Source: Plutella xylostella (taxonomy: Eukaryota > Arthropoda > Insecta > Lepidoptera > Plutellidae). From it: a stretch of DNA of 64,000 bases. The notes under the pieces are model-generated. The model did no database searches. It was not told the origin of the DNA and was given only the letters and a program-made list of their open reading frames with translations. Of the stretch, positions 1 to 10,700 are shown in pieces. The stretch is from positions 12,164,501 to 12,228,500 of the forward strand of contig NC_063986.1 in assembly GCF_932276165.1 (NCBI RefSeq), written 5' to 3'. The position numbers and the translations under genes are program-made. Within the stretch, counting starts at the first letter, position 1, and the number at the start of each line of letters is the position of its first letter.

Positions 1-527
1 CAGTAACATTTGAGAACAGGTGGCTTGTTGTCAACATTTTGAGTAAGATTAGGGTGAAAGTAGTAGGTATATTTGGTTAGCATTTAAGATACAAATCATA
101 CGGTAGAAAATGAATAGTAAATGTAATAACAATATCACTTCCGCATGATGAGATAGCCAGATGTCCCATAAGGCAGAGCAGAATACGATATGTAGTACAA
201 GTGTGGTATGAGACAATACTTCCCCGTGGATGATGTGACAGATACAAGATTGTACTTGTTATTCTACGAGTATGTACAAGATACTGCAGCATTCAGCGAC
301 GCCGGAGATACGATCTGCAACTAGGTACTTGTAAATAACAAATCATGAAATGGAAATATGATGTAGGTATGTCTAGGCTCGATAACATCAAGTACGCCAT
401 CTACACACATCTAGTATCTACATCAATGTGTCAATCACCACTATTACCAGCAAAAAATATACAATTTTAGAGAAAAATATATTTATAGATTCTATTTTAT
501 TTCCTGATCACCGTGACTCCTCAAATA
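1..527. other. AT-rich stretch with no recognised feature
   Basis: I see no gene, tRNA, or terminal-repeat structure here. The short open frames have no family resemblance and no coding-like composition. It could be intron or intergenic DNA. Confidence 0.4.
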
Positions 528-536
528 TATAAGTGC

Positions 537-717
537 ATTGACTTATATATTACTAGCGTAAGGACAGGCCCAACCGCTCTAGAAAATGACACCCTCGCGT
601 TGGCCCTAAAACCTCATAAATCTGTCATAATTTGTATGAATTTAGGGCCAGCGCGCGGGTGCCATTTTCTTTTGACAAAACGTTCTGACGGGCGTATCCT
701 TCCTTTTGAAATCATTG
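537..717. mobile_element. MULE-like MITE, short copy
   Basis: This 181-bp foldback element is flanked by a perfect 9-bp direct repeat, TATAAGTGC, at 528-536 and 718-726. Its arms are imperfect inverted repeats containing AAGGACAGGCCC on the left and the complement of GGGCGTATCCTT on the right. An inner palindrome is built from GCGTTGGCCCTAAA and TTTAGGGCCAGCGC. A second, longer member lies at 5770-6444 with its own 9-bp duplication. Nine-bp duplications with long, loose terminal repeats are typical of Mutator-like elements. No transposase is present, so it must be mobilised in trans. Confidence 0.7.
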
Positions 718-1334
718 TATAAGTGCTGATTCTACTGATTTTGTTAGTTTCCGTTTGAATCGGAAACGGATCAATCTTAAAGGAGGCTAGCCCAAAACGA
801 CTATTTTATATTTATTGTGCATTCATTCTTAGTTGGCACAAAAGGTAAACAATCTTTGTGTGTTTTGTACCTAGTAAGACAGTCTACAAGTATGTTTTTG
901 AAAGTCTATTCTATAGATTCTATAATAAAATTATGACTTTTATAGTACACTAGCTGTTCCCGCGAGCTTCGCTTCGCCTTAAAAGGTTTTCCCGGTGAAA
1001 TTCCGGGATAAAAAGTAGCATATGTTCTTTCTCAGGGTCTAGACCAACGGTCAGCAACAGGCGGACCGCGGTCCGTTTGCGGACCGCGAAAGGTTGAACC
1101 TCGGACCGCCAAATATTGTAATGTAGGCATGTCAAGTATAAATAAATGCTTTGAATATTATTGTAACATTTTGAACCAATCTAACTTAGTACCTACCTAA
1201 TCTAATTAATGTGTTTTACCACCAAAAACCATGAAAAACATCGCGCCGCCGCGCCGCCGCCGCCGCGCGCGCTCTGTTCATAGGTACTTATAGCTTCCGA
1301 CGACCATAATAATTATAATAAGGAGAACTCAGAA

Positions 1335-2110
1335 GAAGACATTGCAGTGTTAAAAAAAATTTTGGCCGATCTTAGCAACGAATTCGCCACAAGGTTCCAA
1401 GACTTAGCAGAGATGGGCAAGCTATCTCTGTTTCTGAAGTCACCCTTTTAAGTTGATGCAGCCGCCGCATGGACAGATGTGGCTGCCAAGCAAAAGTCCT
1501 TGCTGCCAAGTTATTTATTCTGCCAAAGACGTGACTTTCTCTCTCTCTCTCTCTCTCTCAGCTTTCTTTAGTCCACTGTTGGACATAGGCCTCTCCTAAC
1601 GATCGCCACCCCAAACGGTCACCCGCCATCTGCATCCAGCGGCTTCCCGCTACCTTCCACAGATCATCAGACCAACGGGTTGGGGGGCGACCGACACGCC
1701 GTTTGCCGACACGGGGTCTCCACTCCAGAACCTTTGTACTCCAGCGGTCGTCGGTTCTGCGGGCTACGTGGCCAGCCCATTGCCACTTCAGCGTATTAAT
1801 CCTTTTGGCTATGTCGGTCGGTAACTTTAGTTCTCCTGCGGATTTCTTCATTACGAATCCTATCTCGCAGGGACACGCCTATATATTTATAAATGGAAAT
1901 AATTGATCTGCAAGAAGATGTGTCTTTGCAAATATATAAAAAGGTGTCAACTGAAGAATTTTAAGTCAATCCCAGAAAAATATCAAAATTGAAAAAAAGC
2001 TGCCATCAAATTGGCGACTATTTTTCGTTCAACATACATTTGAGAAATTCACTTAGAAATACACTCTTCGAATTAGCTGTTCTTCACGAGAACCAAACTA
2101 AAACTTGGCT
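1335..2110 (+). pseudogene. hAT transposase remnant
   Basis: On the + strand, 1335-1451 translates as an open stretch ending KLSLFLKSPF and then a stop, with the acidic EDIAVL and EFATRFQDL blocks typical of the ZBED/GTF2IRD2-like branch of hAT transposases. After the RTE insertion, from about 1893, the frame reads IIDLQEDVSLQIYKKVSTEE, which resembles the C-terminal dimerisation region of the same proteins. Stops, indels and the nested LINE mean it cannot make a transposase. The N-terminal BED finger and catalytic core are missing or unrecognisable. The family assignment is by residue pattern only. Confidence 0.6.
1533..1890 (-). mobile_element. 5'-truncated RTE-type LINE, 3' fragment
   Basis: Read on the minus strand, this encodes the C-terminus of an RTE-clade endonuclease/reverse transcriptase. 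It runs from a stretch resembling RIRNEEIRRRTKVTDIAKR through WQWAGHVARRT and VGRPPTRWSDDL to GEAYVQQWTKES and a stop. The 3' tail is a (GA)n microsatellite, seen as (CT)n at 1533-1559, as is usual for this family. Only about the last 110 residues remain, so it is a dead 5'-truncated copy. It lies inside the hAT relic. A related fragment is at 5353-5765 on the other strand. Confidence 0.75.
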
Positions 2111-2660
2111 CAAGACCGCCGATGCATTTTTTTTCACTAATTTTTGTAATAAATAACTGTATTTACTTAATTATAATCAGTTTTTTTTTCTGGACCCTTT
2201 AAAATTTTTCGACCAACATCCGGACTCTACCTAAAACTACTTGCCGACCCCTGGTCTAGACCATAATAAAATTATACCAAATTTCATTAAAATCCGTCCA
2301 GTAGTTTTGGCGTGAAAGAGTAACAGACAGACAGAAAGACACAGTTACTTTCGCATTTATAATATTAGTTAGGACAGTTATATTTTCCAAATTTTGACAT
2401 TTGACATTTTTGAAAATATAATAATAATATAAATAACTCAATGTACCTATTTAATTATACAATAATAATTACAGAACGCGGTGGCAGAAACTATAAACAC
2501 CGGAGAAAAGGCTCTTATATTTAAGAAGAAGAATTTTATTATACATATTATGATAGTTAAGTACTTCTATCTTAGAATTTCTTGACCAAGTTCATCTCCA
2601 TAGACATAGTCTGCAGCTATGGTACCTAGGTAATTTTTTTTAGATTTTTCATATTCATAC

Positions 2661-2946
2661 CAGCATTGCGATTCTGTAAAATCAGACTTCACTTCGCATC
2701 TCACTTCGATCGTTATTCTCCGTTCACCTTTCACTTCACGTTCGAACAGCAATGACATTATATGTCATCTCATACATTATTTGTCAAAATCTCGAAATTG
2801 CTTTAGTTTTACTCACTTCCAACCTTGTAAGGATGTCGCTAGTGTGCATTCGATGTGTCTACGGTATTTATAGAATGCCAATTTGAAAACTCACTCCGGA
2901 TTCAGAATCGAGTTTTGACAATTAGCTTTATAGAATCGCAATGCTG
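2661..2946. mobile_element. MITE with about 20-bp terminal inverted repeats
   Basis: The left end CAGCATTGCGATTCTGTAAA is matched on the opposite strand by the right end, which complements to CAGCATTGCGATTCTATAAA. The interior is short, non-coding and rich in CACTTCG-type words. I could not fix a target-site duplication, so the superfamily is open. Confidence 0.6.
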
Positions 2947-4740
2947 AACAGTTAGAAAAGGGGCGACATAATTATAATTATATTTTTATCACTTTGAAAC
3001 ACTGACCTCTTTATAAATCCTCTCTATGTGCTGCAGAGGTCAGCGCTTTGGAAGTGTCTATCTTCGAAACGGTGATTAATCATAATATTTTTTTTTTATA
3101 TCGATCTGAGAGTTTGTTCTTCTCTTTAAAGAGTTCTATCTCACTGACAAATCCCAAACTATATAATATATTATTTAGTCCTCAAAGTCTGTTATCTTAG
3201 ATATTAAATTGACAGGTTCTGAACGGTTCATCAACAGTCGATTGTCCCGCAAAGTTTTACGGTTGCCTAATGATCGCACAACGGTGATTATTACATGAGA
3301 ATCAGGTCTGTCATCCTTTAATTTGCAGTTTTGAAGGAAAATATCGTGATGAAAAGTGCACATCTAGATTCTTAAATTAAAAAATATTTTTTTCGTTGTA
3401 TAATTTAACAAACTTGCGATTCTTGCGATTCTTCCAGAGATTACAATTGTGTTGTGAGCGTTTTAATACAAACATTGCAGACAGTATGTAGATTATACTT
3501 TTTCAAATAACTTAATAATCTTCCATAAACTTACAATTATTTTTAACTAATGAAATTGATATTTTTTGTGGTCTGCGGTAGTGACATGACGACACAGTAT
3601 TTTACATACGGAATGTTGCAAAAGGGGTACAGCGAGCCGAAAGATTCACGGTTTGTTTTATATAAAACTTTGTTTAATTATAACGAAATCGAATTCTAGT
3701 ACCTAACTAGCAATTTTAAATAATAATATATTTTCTAGTATATTCCACGACTTACTATCACCTTTAGGGTTTTAATTTACAGGCATTAAATTTATCAAAA
3801 GTATGTTAATGTTGTTTAATTACCCAACATTATGAAGAAAATCTGCTGAAATATGAAATTTGAAAGAAATTAGGTCTTACATTAAATAAATAATTAAGAT
3901 TTTGCCCTAAAGAGTCTGACAATAGACTTTGATTTCCTCATCACGTTCCTTCACCGAACCACATGCCCGAGGATCCGCTCCTGGATCACGAGTGACTCTT
4001 GACTTCTTGTCTCTATGATGGATCATGTATGTGTCCACATGTCATCCTCCGTGGGTAAAGTTTAATGTATAGTCAACAAATCATATTAGCACTCCCAGTA
4101 CCCAGTACACACTGCTTTTTACTCAGTCAAACTCTTTGTTTGTCAGAGTCACGGGTGAAACTTCTGCGTATCTTTATTATTTACCTATTTATTATTAAAT
4201 CCAATAATGCAATATCAAGATATAACTTAGAAAATATACAACAAGTAGAATTAAAATTTACACAGAATAAAACTTATATTAAATTGTATAATTAACAAAT
4301 AGTTACAGGTCGGTGGGTGAATAATAATATACCTAACTCCAGAATATAATTTATCTGATCTGATCTGACGGTACCTTCTACCTTCTGCCTCAACCAAAAT
4401 ATTCATGTACTTATCTTATAATTTTTGTCTATAGCGTAGGTACCTAGTCTACCTAGTGATTTATGTTTTTAATTAATCTAGCATTTCCTGCCGGTTGTAA
4501 ATAAGTAATGCTTAAGAAAATTGAATAAAATGTAATGTAATAGTCGGGTACACGATCTACTGAAAAAGCTAACTAGCATTCCCCAAAACACAATCAATCC
4601 CTCGGAAATTTACTTTCTAAGATGAGAAATAAGTAGATAACACCACCCAATATCGTGTTAAGTGTACCTTCTTCTTGGGATTTTACTACGGGACATAATG
4701 AACTTCTGAGAATAACCCAGACCTATAAACGATTTCAAGT
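2947..4740. other. No gene found; possible first intron of the exon at 4791-4869
   Basis: This AT-rich 1.8 kb shows no coding-like frame and no matching acceptor plus exon for the minus-strand gene whose first coding exon lies just to the right. It is therefore most simply read as intron. At about 3615-3645 there is a short, decayed match to the TA-flanked MITE at 5536-5734 (TGTTGCAAAAGGGGTA). The downstream exons of the gene must lie left of the window or be unrecognised. Confidence 0.35.
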
Positions 4741-4790
4741 TTAACAGTTAAGTGAGTAGAATACAGCCGTACCCTCGGGGCGGGACTCAC

Positions 4791-4869
4791 CTGTCAGGTC
4801 GAACGCCTCCTCGAAGCTGACCTGCCGCTTCTCCCGGGTCTTCTCCACATCCTCACTGTCGGTCTTCAT
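4791..4869 (-). CDS. First coding exon of a putative SV2-like MFS transporter
   Basis: Reading leftwards from an ATG at 4869, 26 codons give a charged N-terminus followed by VSFEEAFDLTG. The frame runs into a consensus splice donor, CAG|GTGAGT, at 4791/4790, leaving phase 1. The S-F-E-E-A-x-x-x-T-G pattern, just before what should be the first membrane segment, is typical of the cytoplasmic N-terminus of synaptic-vesicle-glycoprotein-2 and organic-cation-transporter-like MFS proteins. The donor phase would complete the glycine codon of the usual T-G-F-G run. No later exon is seen in the window, so the product name is an inference from a very short peptide. It is the only single-copy-like host coding signal here, transcribed away from the telomere. 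Upstream sequence is GC-rich and promoter-like. Confidence 0.5.
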
Positions 4870-4876
4870 GCTGCGC

Positions 4877-4916
4877 GTGTGTGTGTGTGCGTGCGTGTGT
4901 GTGTGTGTGTGTGTGA
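4877..4916. repeat. (GT)n microsatellite in the presumed 5' UTR
   Basis: A nearly pure run of GT with a few GC interruptions sits just upstream of the ATG of the minus-strand exon. Confidence 0.85.
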
Positions 4917-4944
4917 CAGGGACGTACTCGGCGGCGGCGCGCGG

Positions 4945-4981
4945 CTCACTGCGCGCGCTCCCGGCACGCGGAGTATAAATA
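4945..4981 (-). promoter_or_regulatory. Possible core promoter for the minus-strand exon
   Basis: The minus strand has TATTTATA at 4981-4974. About 30 bases further along is GCGCAGTGAG (near 4945-4953), which resembles an insect initiator. It lies 75-110 bases upstream of the ATG at 4869 within a GC-rich block. This is a motif-level call only. Confidence 0.3.
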
Positions 4982-5055
4982 GTGCGTCGACGCGACGTCG
5001 CGCCGCGCCGGCCGCGGGATACTCGCCCCTCGCGCCGGCAGCTGGAGCCCCCGCC

Positions 5056-5093
5056 CCGCCCCGCGCCCCGCGCCCCGCGCCCCGCGCCCCGCC
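5056..5093. repeat. (GCGCCCC)n minisatellite
   Basis: About five head-to-tail units of GCGCCCC lie in the GC-rich upstream region of the minus-strand exon. The G-rich complementary strand could form quadruplexes. This is seen directly in the sequence; any function is unknown. Confidence 0.8.
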
Positions 5094-5352
5094 GCCACTC
5101 GCCGTGCGTCTCCAGAGAGACGCGGCATGTTGGAGCATCCATCTCAACTCAACAAGAAGTGTAGTAGAGCCATTGTCACCTCGCGGGCATGTGTCAAATA
5201 GACGACTCACCACCGCACGAATGCATTACAGTTCTCCAAAATTAATAATGCTCTAAATCAATATCTCTTTTAGCACACACATGATTGTACTAAAATTGGA
5301 TGAAAAAAATGCACTTACCTCTCTAAATACCTCTTACTACATATTATTATTA

Positions 5353-5765
5353 TCTGGAGTAGAAAGGTTCTGGAGTTGAGTCCTCGTGTCGGCAAACGCG
5401 CGGCGTGTCCGTCGCCCCCCAACCCGTTGGCCTGATGATCTGCGGAAGGTAGCGGGAAGCCGCTGGATGCAGATGGCGGGTGACCGTTTGGGGTGGCAAT
5501 CGTTAGGAGAGGCCTATGTCCAACAGTGGACTATACAGGATGTTGCAAAATTGGTATACTAAGCCGAAACCTACATTATTTTCCATAGTAAAAAGTCACG
5601 TGACCAACAAAGTTTCAATGAAAAATGAATATTTTTTTTCGCGAATTTTCAAATTCTGATTTCAGTTTCGGGCTTAGATATACCATGCTGCACATGTAGG
5701 TTTCGGCTTAGTATACCCTTTTTGCAACACCCTGTAGAAGGAGGCTGAGAGAGAAAGAGTATTAT
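5353..5765 (+). mobile_element. 5'-truncated RTE-type LINE fragment, interrupted by a MITE
   Basis: This is a + strand copy of the same RTE tail found at 1533-1890. It starts near GAAAGGTTCTGGAG, carries the region for VGRPPTRW..., and reaches the GGCCTATGTCCAACAGTGG end before a GA-rich tail at 5744-5760. The TA-flanked MITE at 5536-5734 is inserted just before the tail. Removing the MITE plus one TA restores the LINE end. It has no coding capacity. Confidence 0.7.
5536..5734. mobile_element. 199-bp MITE with TA target duplication
   Basis: The ends are CAGGATGTTGCAAAA and the complement of TTTTTGCAACACCCTG. Inverted arms extend about 38 bp through GGTATACTAAGCCGAAAC. TA dinucleotides at 5534-5535 and 5735-5736 flank it, and the interrupted RTE fragment reads through when the MITE is removed. 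This fits a Tc1/mariner-type non-autonomous element. Confidence 0.75.
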
Positions 5766-5769
5766 TATC

Positions 5770-6444
5770 ATTGACATATATATTACTAGCGTAAGGACAG
5801 GGCCTCCCACTCAAAAAAATGGCACCCGCGCGTTGGCCCTAAAATCGTAATTTTAGGGCCAACGCTCCTCAGTCGACAGTTGTCTGTGGCCGAGAGATGG
5901 TCTTGTGAATCTTGTGATAAATATGTAGTTGTGTTGTGAAAGGCTGCAAAAACCATTATACGAAGGTCAAAAAGAAACATCGAATATCGTATCATCGGTA
6001 ATTACCATTAAATTAAGTAATAAACACATTATAAAGTGATAATTATTTTACTACCAAAGTCTACAATGGCCGCGCGCTGTAACCTTGTGCGGACGTCATT
6101 TTTTGTTGACTATCCTCCGAGAACATTTTCTTGTTGCACACACTTACGTTTTGGAGCGTGATTTTTAGTCCATTTGTACAGGACGCTCTACAGGTCTACA
6201 GCCCAAAACAGTTTTAATTTTAGTAGTTGGATTTGTCTTAAATTATTGATATGGCGCCCGCAAATAATAAAACAATGTCCGGGATGGTAAATTATTAACG
6301 CACGTACAAGGTTACGTCGTTAAGATAGTTGCTAGGCACTGACATAGTTCAATCAAATTATGACAGATAACAGTTATTTTGCTTGTATGAAGAAGGTTTG
6401 AGTAAAATGTTCTGAAGGGCCTATCCTTCCTTTTCAAATCATTG
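5770..6444. mobile_element. MULE-like MITE, long copy
   Basis: This is the same family as 537-717: it begins ATTGACATATATATTACTAG and ends with TATCCTTCCTTTTCAAATCATTG. It is flanked by a perfect 9-bp duplication, ATTATTATC, at 5761-5769 and 6445-6453. The inner palindrome GCGTTGGCCCTAAAAT/ATTTTAGGGCCAACGC is intact. The extra ~500 bp is non-coding. Two family members, each with a clean 9-bp duplication, make the superfamily call fairly safe. Confidence 0.75.
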
Positions 6445-6539
6445 ATTATTATCGTTTTCTGACGCTCGGGGAATACGACCGTTCCCGAACTACTACGAAG
6501 ATTTCTATGCGAATAATCAATTTTGGAGAACTGTACTTA

Positions 6540-6745
6540 ACTGAATTTTAATAATGTATTGTAATATCATATATGTATTTGTGTAGATAATATCAGCTGT
6601 CCGATACCCATAACACAGGCTCTGCCTAGCTTGGGGACGGATGGCCGTGTGTGAGATGTCCCCATCCCACATAATATTATATAATTTTAATTTTTAATTT
6701 TAATTTAATTTAATTTTAATTTATTGCATGGAAAACCAACAGCTT
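6540..6745 (+). mobile_element. Probable LINE 3' tail
   Basis: The stretch around ATACCCATAACACAGGCTC, followed by GCCGTGTGTGAGATGTCCCC and then AT-rich (TTTAATT)-like repeats, resembles the untranslated end of a lepidopteran LINE. No coding part is present. The family assignment is from general resemblance only. Confidence 0.35.
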
Positions 6746-7770
6746 TATACTAATAACTAGAGGTCGCGTTGTGGCGCGGGCTGCAAGCAGCCGCGCGGTG
6801 CTTTGATGCTTTTGGTTCTTGTGGGAGACAGTTTTCAGTATGAATTTCAGTTTCAGCAGGGTATTGACTTGAATATACCGTAGCAAATCTTTCTTCCGTT
6901 TTGTTATGCCTTAAAAACTGTGTTCACTATGATTTTTTTAATTAAAGGGGTACTGACGATTTTGTTTGACGTGGGAAACAGTTTTCAGTATGAATTTCGG
7001 TTTCAGCAGGGTATTGACTTGAATATACCGTAGCAAATCTTTCTTGCGTTTTGTTATGACTTAAAACTGTTTTCACTATGATTTTCACTATAACAGGCGT
7101 ACTGATGATTTTTGTTTTATGTGGGATACGGTTTTAGTATGAATTTTGGTGAGATACGGTTATTCACTTGACTAAAAAGTATTGAATGTTTTATGGGGTT
7201 TAGTTTTCCCTTGAAATGGGTATTGACTTTGCCATAATACAAGGGATATTTCTGGCATGGCTTTACACAAAAAATCACCACAGGAATGTTAATATTTGCC
7301 TTGAAAACTATTTTCATTATGAATTACGGATTGTCTCACACAAATACGGACATTTTTCGGTTTCGTAAACTTTACCTAGTATCGAGATGACATCGTTTTG
7401 TGTACAAATATTGGGTTCTTTAACACCTCATAAATTAGCTGAGTCACCTCCATTCGCGCGTTTTTCTAGCGTCTCTATTGTTAGTTTACTCTGTCCTGAA
7501 AAGAAAATTTTTCATAGCAACGAAATTTACAGGCTTTTTTTATTCATTAGTTTCTTATGTGGGTTTGCTGTTTAAGACAAAGTATAAGTAGGATAAAGTG
7601 CATTTTTTAACATTATAGAACCATGTTTTATTTAAATTTAATTCATAATTGGTTGCACACGTATGGAACTATGAACGCGGCCAAACTTACACTTTGTCTT
7701 TCAAGTTATTTCTTAGCCACAATCGGCTCTCAGGTTATATAGTTGTGTTGACGAGGGTTTGAGTAGTGTT

Positions 7771-8468
7771 GCCTCGCTTCGCTCGGCTCTCCAGGGTTTG
7801 CACTATGGTGGTTCGCATTGTTTTGCCTAGCTTCGCTCGGCTCCTCTTTTATGGTTAGGTTATAAATTCTTAAGTTGGATTGCCTCGCTGCGCTCGGCTC
7901 TTCAGTGGTTGTGGTATGATGTTTTGAAATGTTTTGCCTCGCTGCGCTCGGCTCTTCAATGTTTGTGGTAGGATGGTTTGGATTGTTTTGCCTCGCTGCG
8001 CTCGGCCCTCCAGTTAAACAGGCAGTTGGTAATTAAAGAAGTTTAGCCTCGCTTCGCTCGGCTCCTCTCCAGGTCTCGGAATGGTAGTCTCGGTTGTTTT
8101 GCCTCGCTTCGCTCGGCTCTGCAGTTACATAGGCACTTGCTGTTTATTGTACTTTAGCCTCGCTTCGCTCGGCTCTTCGGGTTTTCGGATGTTGGTTTTA
8201 GTAGGTTTGCCTCGCTCCGCCCGGCTCTCTAGGTTTTGGATTGATGGTTTAGGTTGTTATGCCTCGCTTCGCTCGGCTTTCCACTTCTCAAACGGGACTT
8301 TTTCCGTAGTTTTTCTTTATTGATATTAATAATTATGATACGTAATGCCTCGCTTCGCTCGGATTTCTTTCTTTTATGGCAGGGTTACTTGTCGGATGTC
8401 TCGCTGCGCTCGGCTGGTTTTATTTTGGTATAGCTTGTAGAACGACTATGGCCTCGCTGCGCTCGGCA
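7771..8468. repeat. Block of about 13 GCCTCGCTTCGCTCGGCT motifs, copy 1
   Basis: An 18-bp core (GCCTCGCT[T/G]CGCTCGGCT) recurs about every 52-60 bp with AT-rich, more variable DNA between. The cores are far better conserved than the spacers. The equivalent block in copy 2 is at 14021-14718. Confidence 0.9.
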
Positions 8469-8489
8469 CTTATACTGTGGTAAAGTTGA

Positions 8490-10240
8490 GTCTTTAGGGA
8501 AAATATTTTTCCCCTAAAAGTAAGGAGTTTTTATTTTAAAAAATAATTCTTTGTATTTATCTACACAAATGCGCCATATACCACAAATCTGTCTGACCAC
8601 TTCAAAGGGGTGAAATTGCTAATGTTGGTAAATTTTTAGGGATGGGCCGAAATTCGGTAGACATTCGGTTGAACCGAACTTCGGCAGGTTTAACCGAACT
8701 TCGGTATTCGGCCGAAATTCGGTTCAAATGCCGAACATTCGGCACATCTTTTCTACAATTTTGTATGAAATACATTGTGGAATTTTGATTGCAACGTTTG
8801 TGTTGACGGGTGTTTCTAACCGTAATGCATGGGCACTTTTTGTACCGATTTGAAATCGCGAAAAACACAGCTGTTTCATAGTAAAGTTAAATACTTATAC
8901 GTGATTAAGTAGGAAGCACTTGCTCGGCCAAAAAAAAGAGAAAACTTTTTTCTACAACCTAAATACTAGATATTATCCAAACTCCATGATTTTTTATAAT
9001 TTTCACCGACATATCGAATTAAGTACTAGGTTTATAGTTTTTTCTTTTTTCAAAATTTGCTAAAGATTCAAACTTTTTTAGGCACCTCAAATAACGTAAT
9101 TATTGCCATCAAAACTGTGTCTGGAATTTCGTACAATACCTATGTATGGTTGTATGAAAGTAGTTTGGTCAACTGTGTGTGGAATCAAGTCATTGCTGAA
9201 CAAAAACAATGTATTTGAAAAAAACATCAAAATCAAAGATATTTTTTTAAGTACGTCATAAACCGTTTTCTTCCGAAATTAAAATTTCACCAAGAAAAGT
9301 ACATATTGTCAGTCGCGAACTGCATTGATCTTGGGGCATGAATGCACAAGTGATAGCAAATGTTTTCCTAAATACCTATTTCCCTAGGTATACTTCCCTC
9401 TTGACAAACGAAAATTTATAAAACAGCTGTATTTGGATGTCAGCGACAATTTATGAAGTTGTTCAGTATTTTGGGTACATTTCCCTGCCAATAACAAAAG
9501 TAAAAACAATACCGAATGTTCGGCCGAACTTCGGCCGAACTTTTCATTTTAACCGAATGTTCGGCCGAAGCCGAACTTCGGTTCAAACCACATTCGGCCC
9601 ATCACTATAAATTTTTCTACGTTTTTAGGGAAATTTTGATTTTTTCCCTGCAAGTGGGGAGTTTTTATTTTAAATAATTATTGTTTGTATTTATCTTTAC
9701 AAATGCGCCATATACCAAAAATCTGTCTGACCACTTCAAAGGGGTGAAATTGCTAATGTTGGTAATTTTTTCTACGTTTTTAGGGAAATTTTGATTTTTT
9801 CCCTTCCAGATGGGGAGTTTTTATTTTAAATAATTATTGTTTGTATTTATCTACACAAATGCGCCATATACCACAAATCTGTCTGACCACTTCAAAGGGG
9901 TGAAATTGCTAATGTTGGTAATTTTTTATACGTTTTTAGGGAAATTTTGTTTTTTTTCCCCATAAGTGGGGAGTTTTTATTTTAAATTAAAATTGTATGC
10001 ATTTAACTACACAAACGCGCCATACATTCAAATCCCCTCAGACCATCACAAAACGATAAAATTGCATATTTATGTAAAATTTCCCATGTTTTTAGGGAAA
10101 TTTAGTTTTTTTCCCAAAAAATGGGGAGTTTTTATTTCATAAGCAAACTAAATGCATCCACCTACACAAACGCGCCCTACAAGTCAAAAATGTCAGACCA
10201 CTCAATACAGGTGAAATAGCCTTAAAACATGTAAAATTTC
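8490..10240. repeat. Tandem ~137-bp units with TTTTTAGGGAAA core, copy 1
   Basis: Units start with TTTTTAGGGAAATTTT, pass TGGGGAGTTTTTATTT and ACACAAATGCGCCATATACC, and end with GAAATTGCTAATGTTGG. The first units are interrupted by the hAT at 8637-9607, and later units are more diverged. The block is non-coding. Confidence 0.8.
8637..9607. mobile_element. Non-autonomous hAT element, 971 bp
   Basis: The ends are TAGGGATGGGCCGAAA and the complement of a right end reading TAGTGATGGGCCGAAT. The 8-bp duplication TAAATTTT flanks it at 8629-8636 and 9608-9615. Clusters of CCGAACTTCGG-type palindromes near both ends probably serve as subterminal transposase sites. No transposase frame was found. Removing it restores the host 137-bp unit. 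Confidence 0.85.
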
Positions 10241-10700
10241 TCTTTTACAAAATGGCTGCCACTTCATCCGCCATTTTGATTTTTGCAGTTTTCGGAATTT
10301 TCCCATGAATTTCACCATATATCCAACCATGTACAAAGAAAAACATCACCCCACCTTCCCCCCTTCTGGGAGATCAATTCACCTCAACTTGAATCGACGT
10401 CGAACTTTTTCAAAAATATAATCTCCCGTATTTCTCAGGGTTGCCAGCCGAAAGTGATAAAAATAGTCAAATGTCATTAGTATGAGTCTTTCTGACTAAA
10501 CTGCAACATTTTTTAAAATCCATAACGGTTATTTCTATTTTTTATGTTTTTGGGGAAAATCTCAAAATTTTCCTTAAAAATGGGGAATTTTTATTTAACT
10601 GGCATAACCTATCCAACAAACTCCACAAATGCGCCATACAAGACAAATCTCCCCAACCACTCTAAATAGGTAAAAAATCCAATCAAAAATCGTGAAAAAG

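Larger units (their letters stand above)
1045..2253 (+). mobile_element. hAT transposon relic with 8-bp target duplication
   Basis: The terminal inverted repeats are CAACGGTCAGCAA on the left and CAGGGGTCGGCAA (complement of 2241-2253) on the right. They are flanked by the 8-bp duplication GTCTAGAC at 1037-1044 and 2254-2261. The 8-bp duplication and CAG-type ends define the hAT superfamily. The interior holds pieces of a degraded transposase and a nested RTE LINE fragment (about 1533-1890). It inserted into the repeat at 951-2370, which is neatly rejoined when the element is removed. Confidence 0.85.
951..2370 (-). mobile_element. Interspersed repeat (possibly Helitron-like), split by a hAT element
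   Basis: The two halves of one short repeat lie at 951-1044 and 2254-2370, separated by the hAT element at 1045-2253. Read on the minus strand it begins near an AT-rich stretch with TAATATTATAAATGCG, runs through a run of TCTG units, and ends in CTAG followed by T. The sequence style is common in Lepidoptera. The CTAG|T end and absence of a clear target duplication suit a non-autonomous Helitron, but the usual 3' hairpin is weak. A SINE-like origin is the alternative. Confidence 0.45.

Noticed and set aside
4879..5256. Plus-strand open frame across the GC-rich region
   Set aside because: It is low-complexity Pro/Ala/Arg translation of the GCGCCCC minisatellite and GT run. The minus-strand exon with a splice donor is better supported.
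7771..8468. Direct repeats with regular spacing that look like a CRISPR array
   Set aside because: The spacers are AT-rich, partly similar to each other and duplicated in copy 2, there are no cas genes, and the context is a eukaryotic repeat.
8602..8868. Minus-strand open frame over the left end of the hAT element
   Set aside because: It crosses the insertion boundary and target duplication and shows no transposase motif.
9607..10160. Plant-type telomere words (TTTAGGG)
   Set aside because: TTTTTAGGGAAA occurs once per ~137-bp unit and never in tandem, so it is not a telomeric array.
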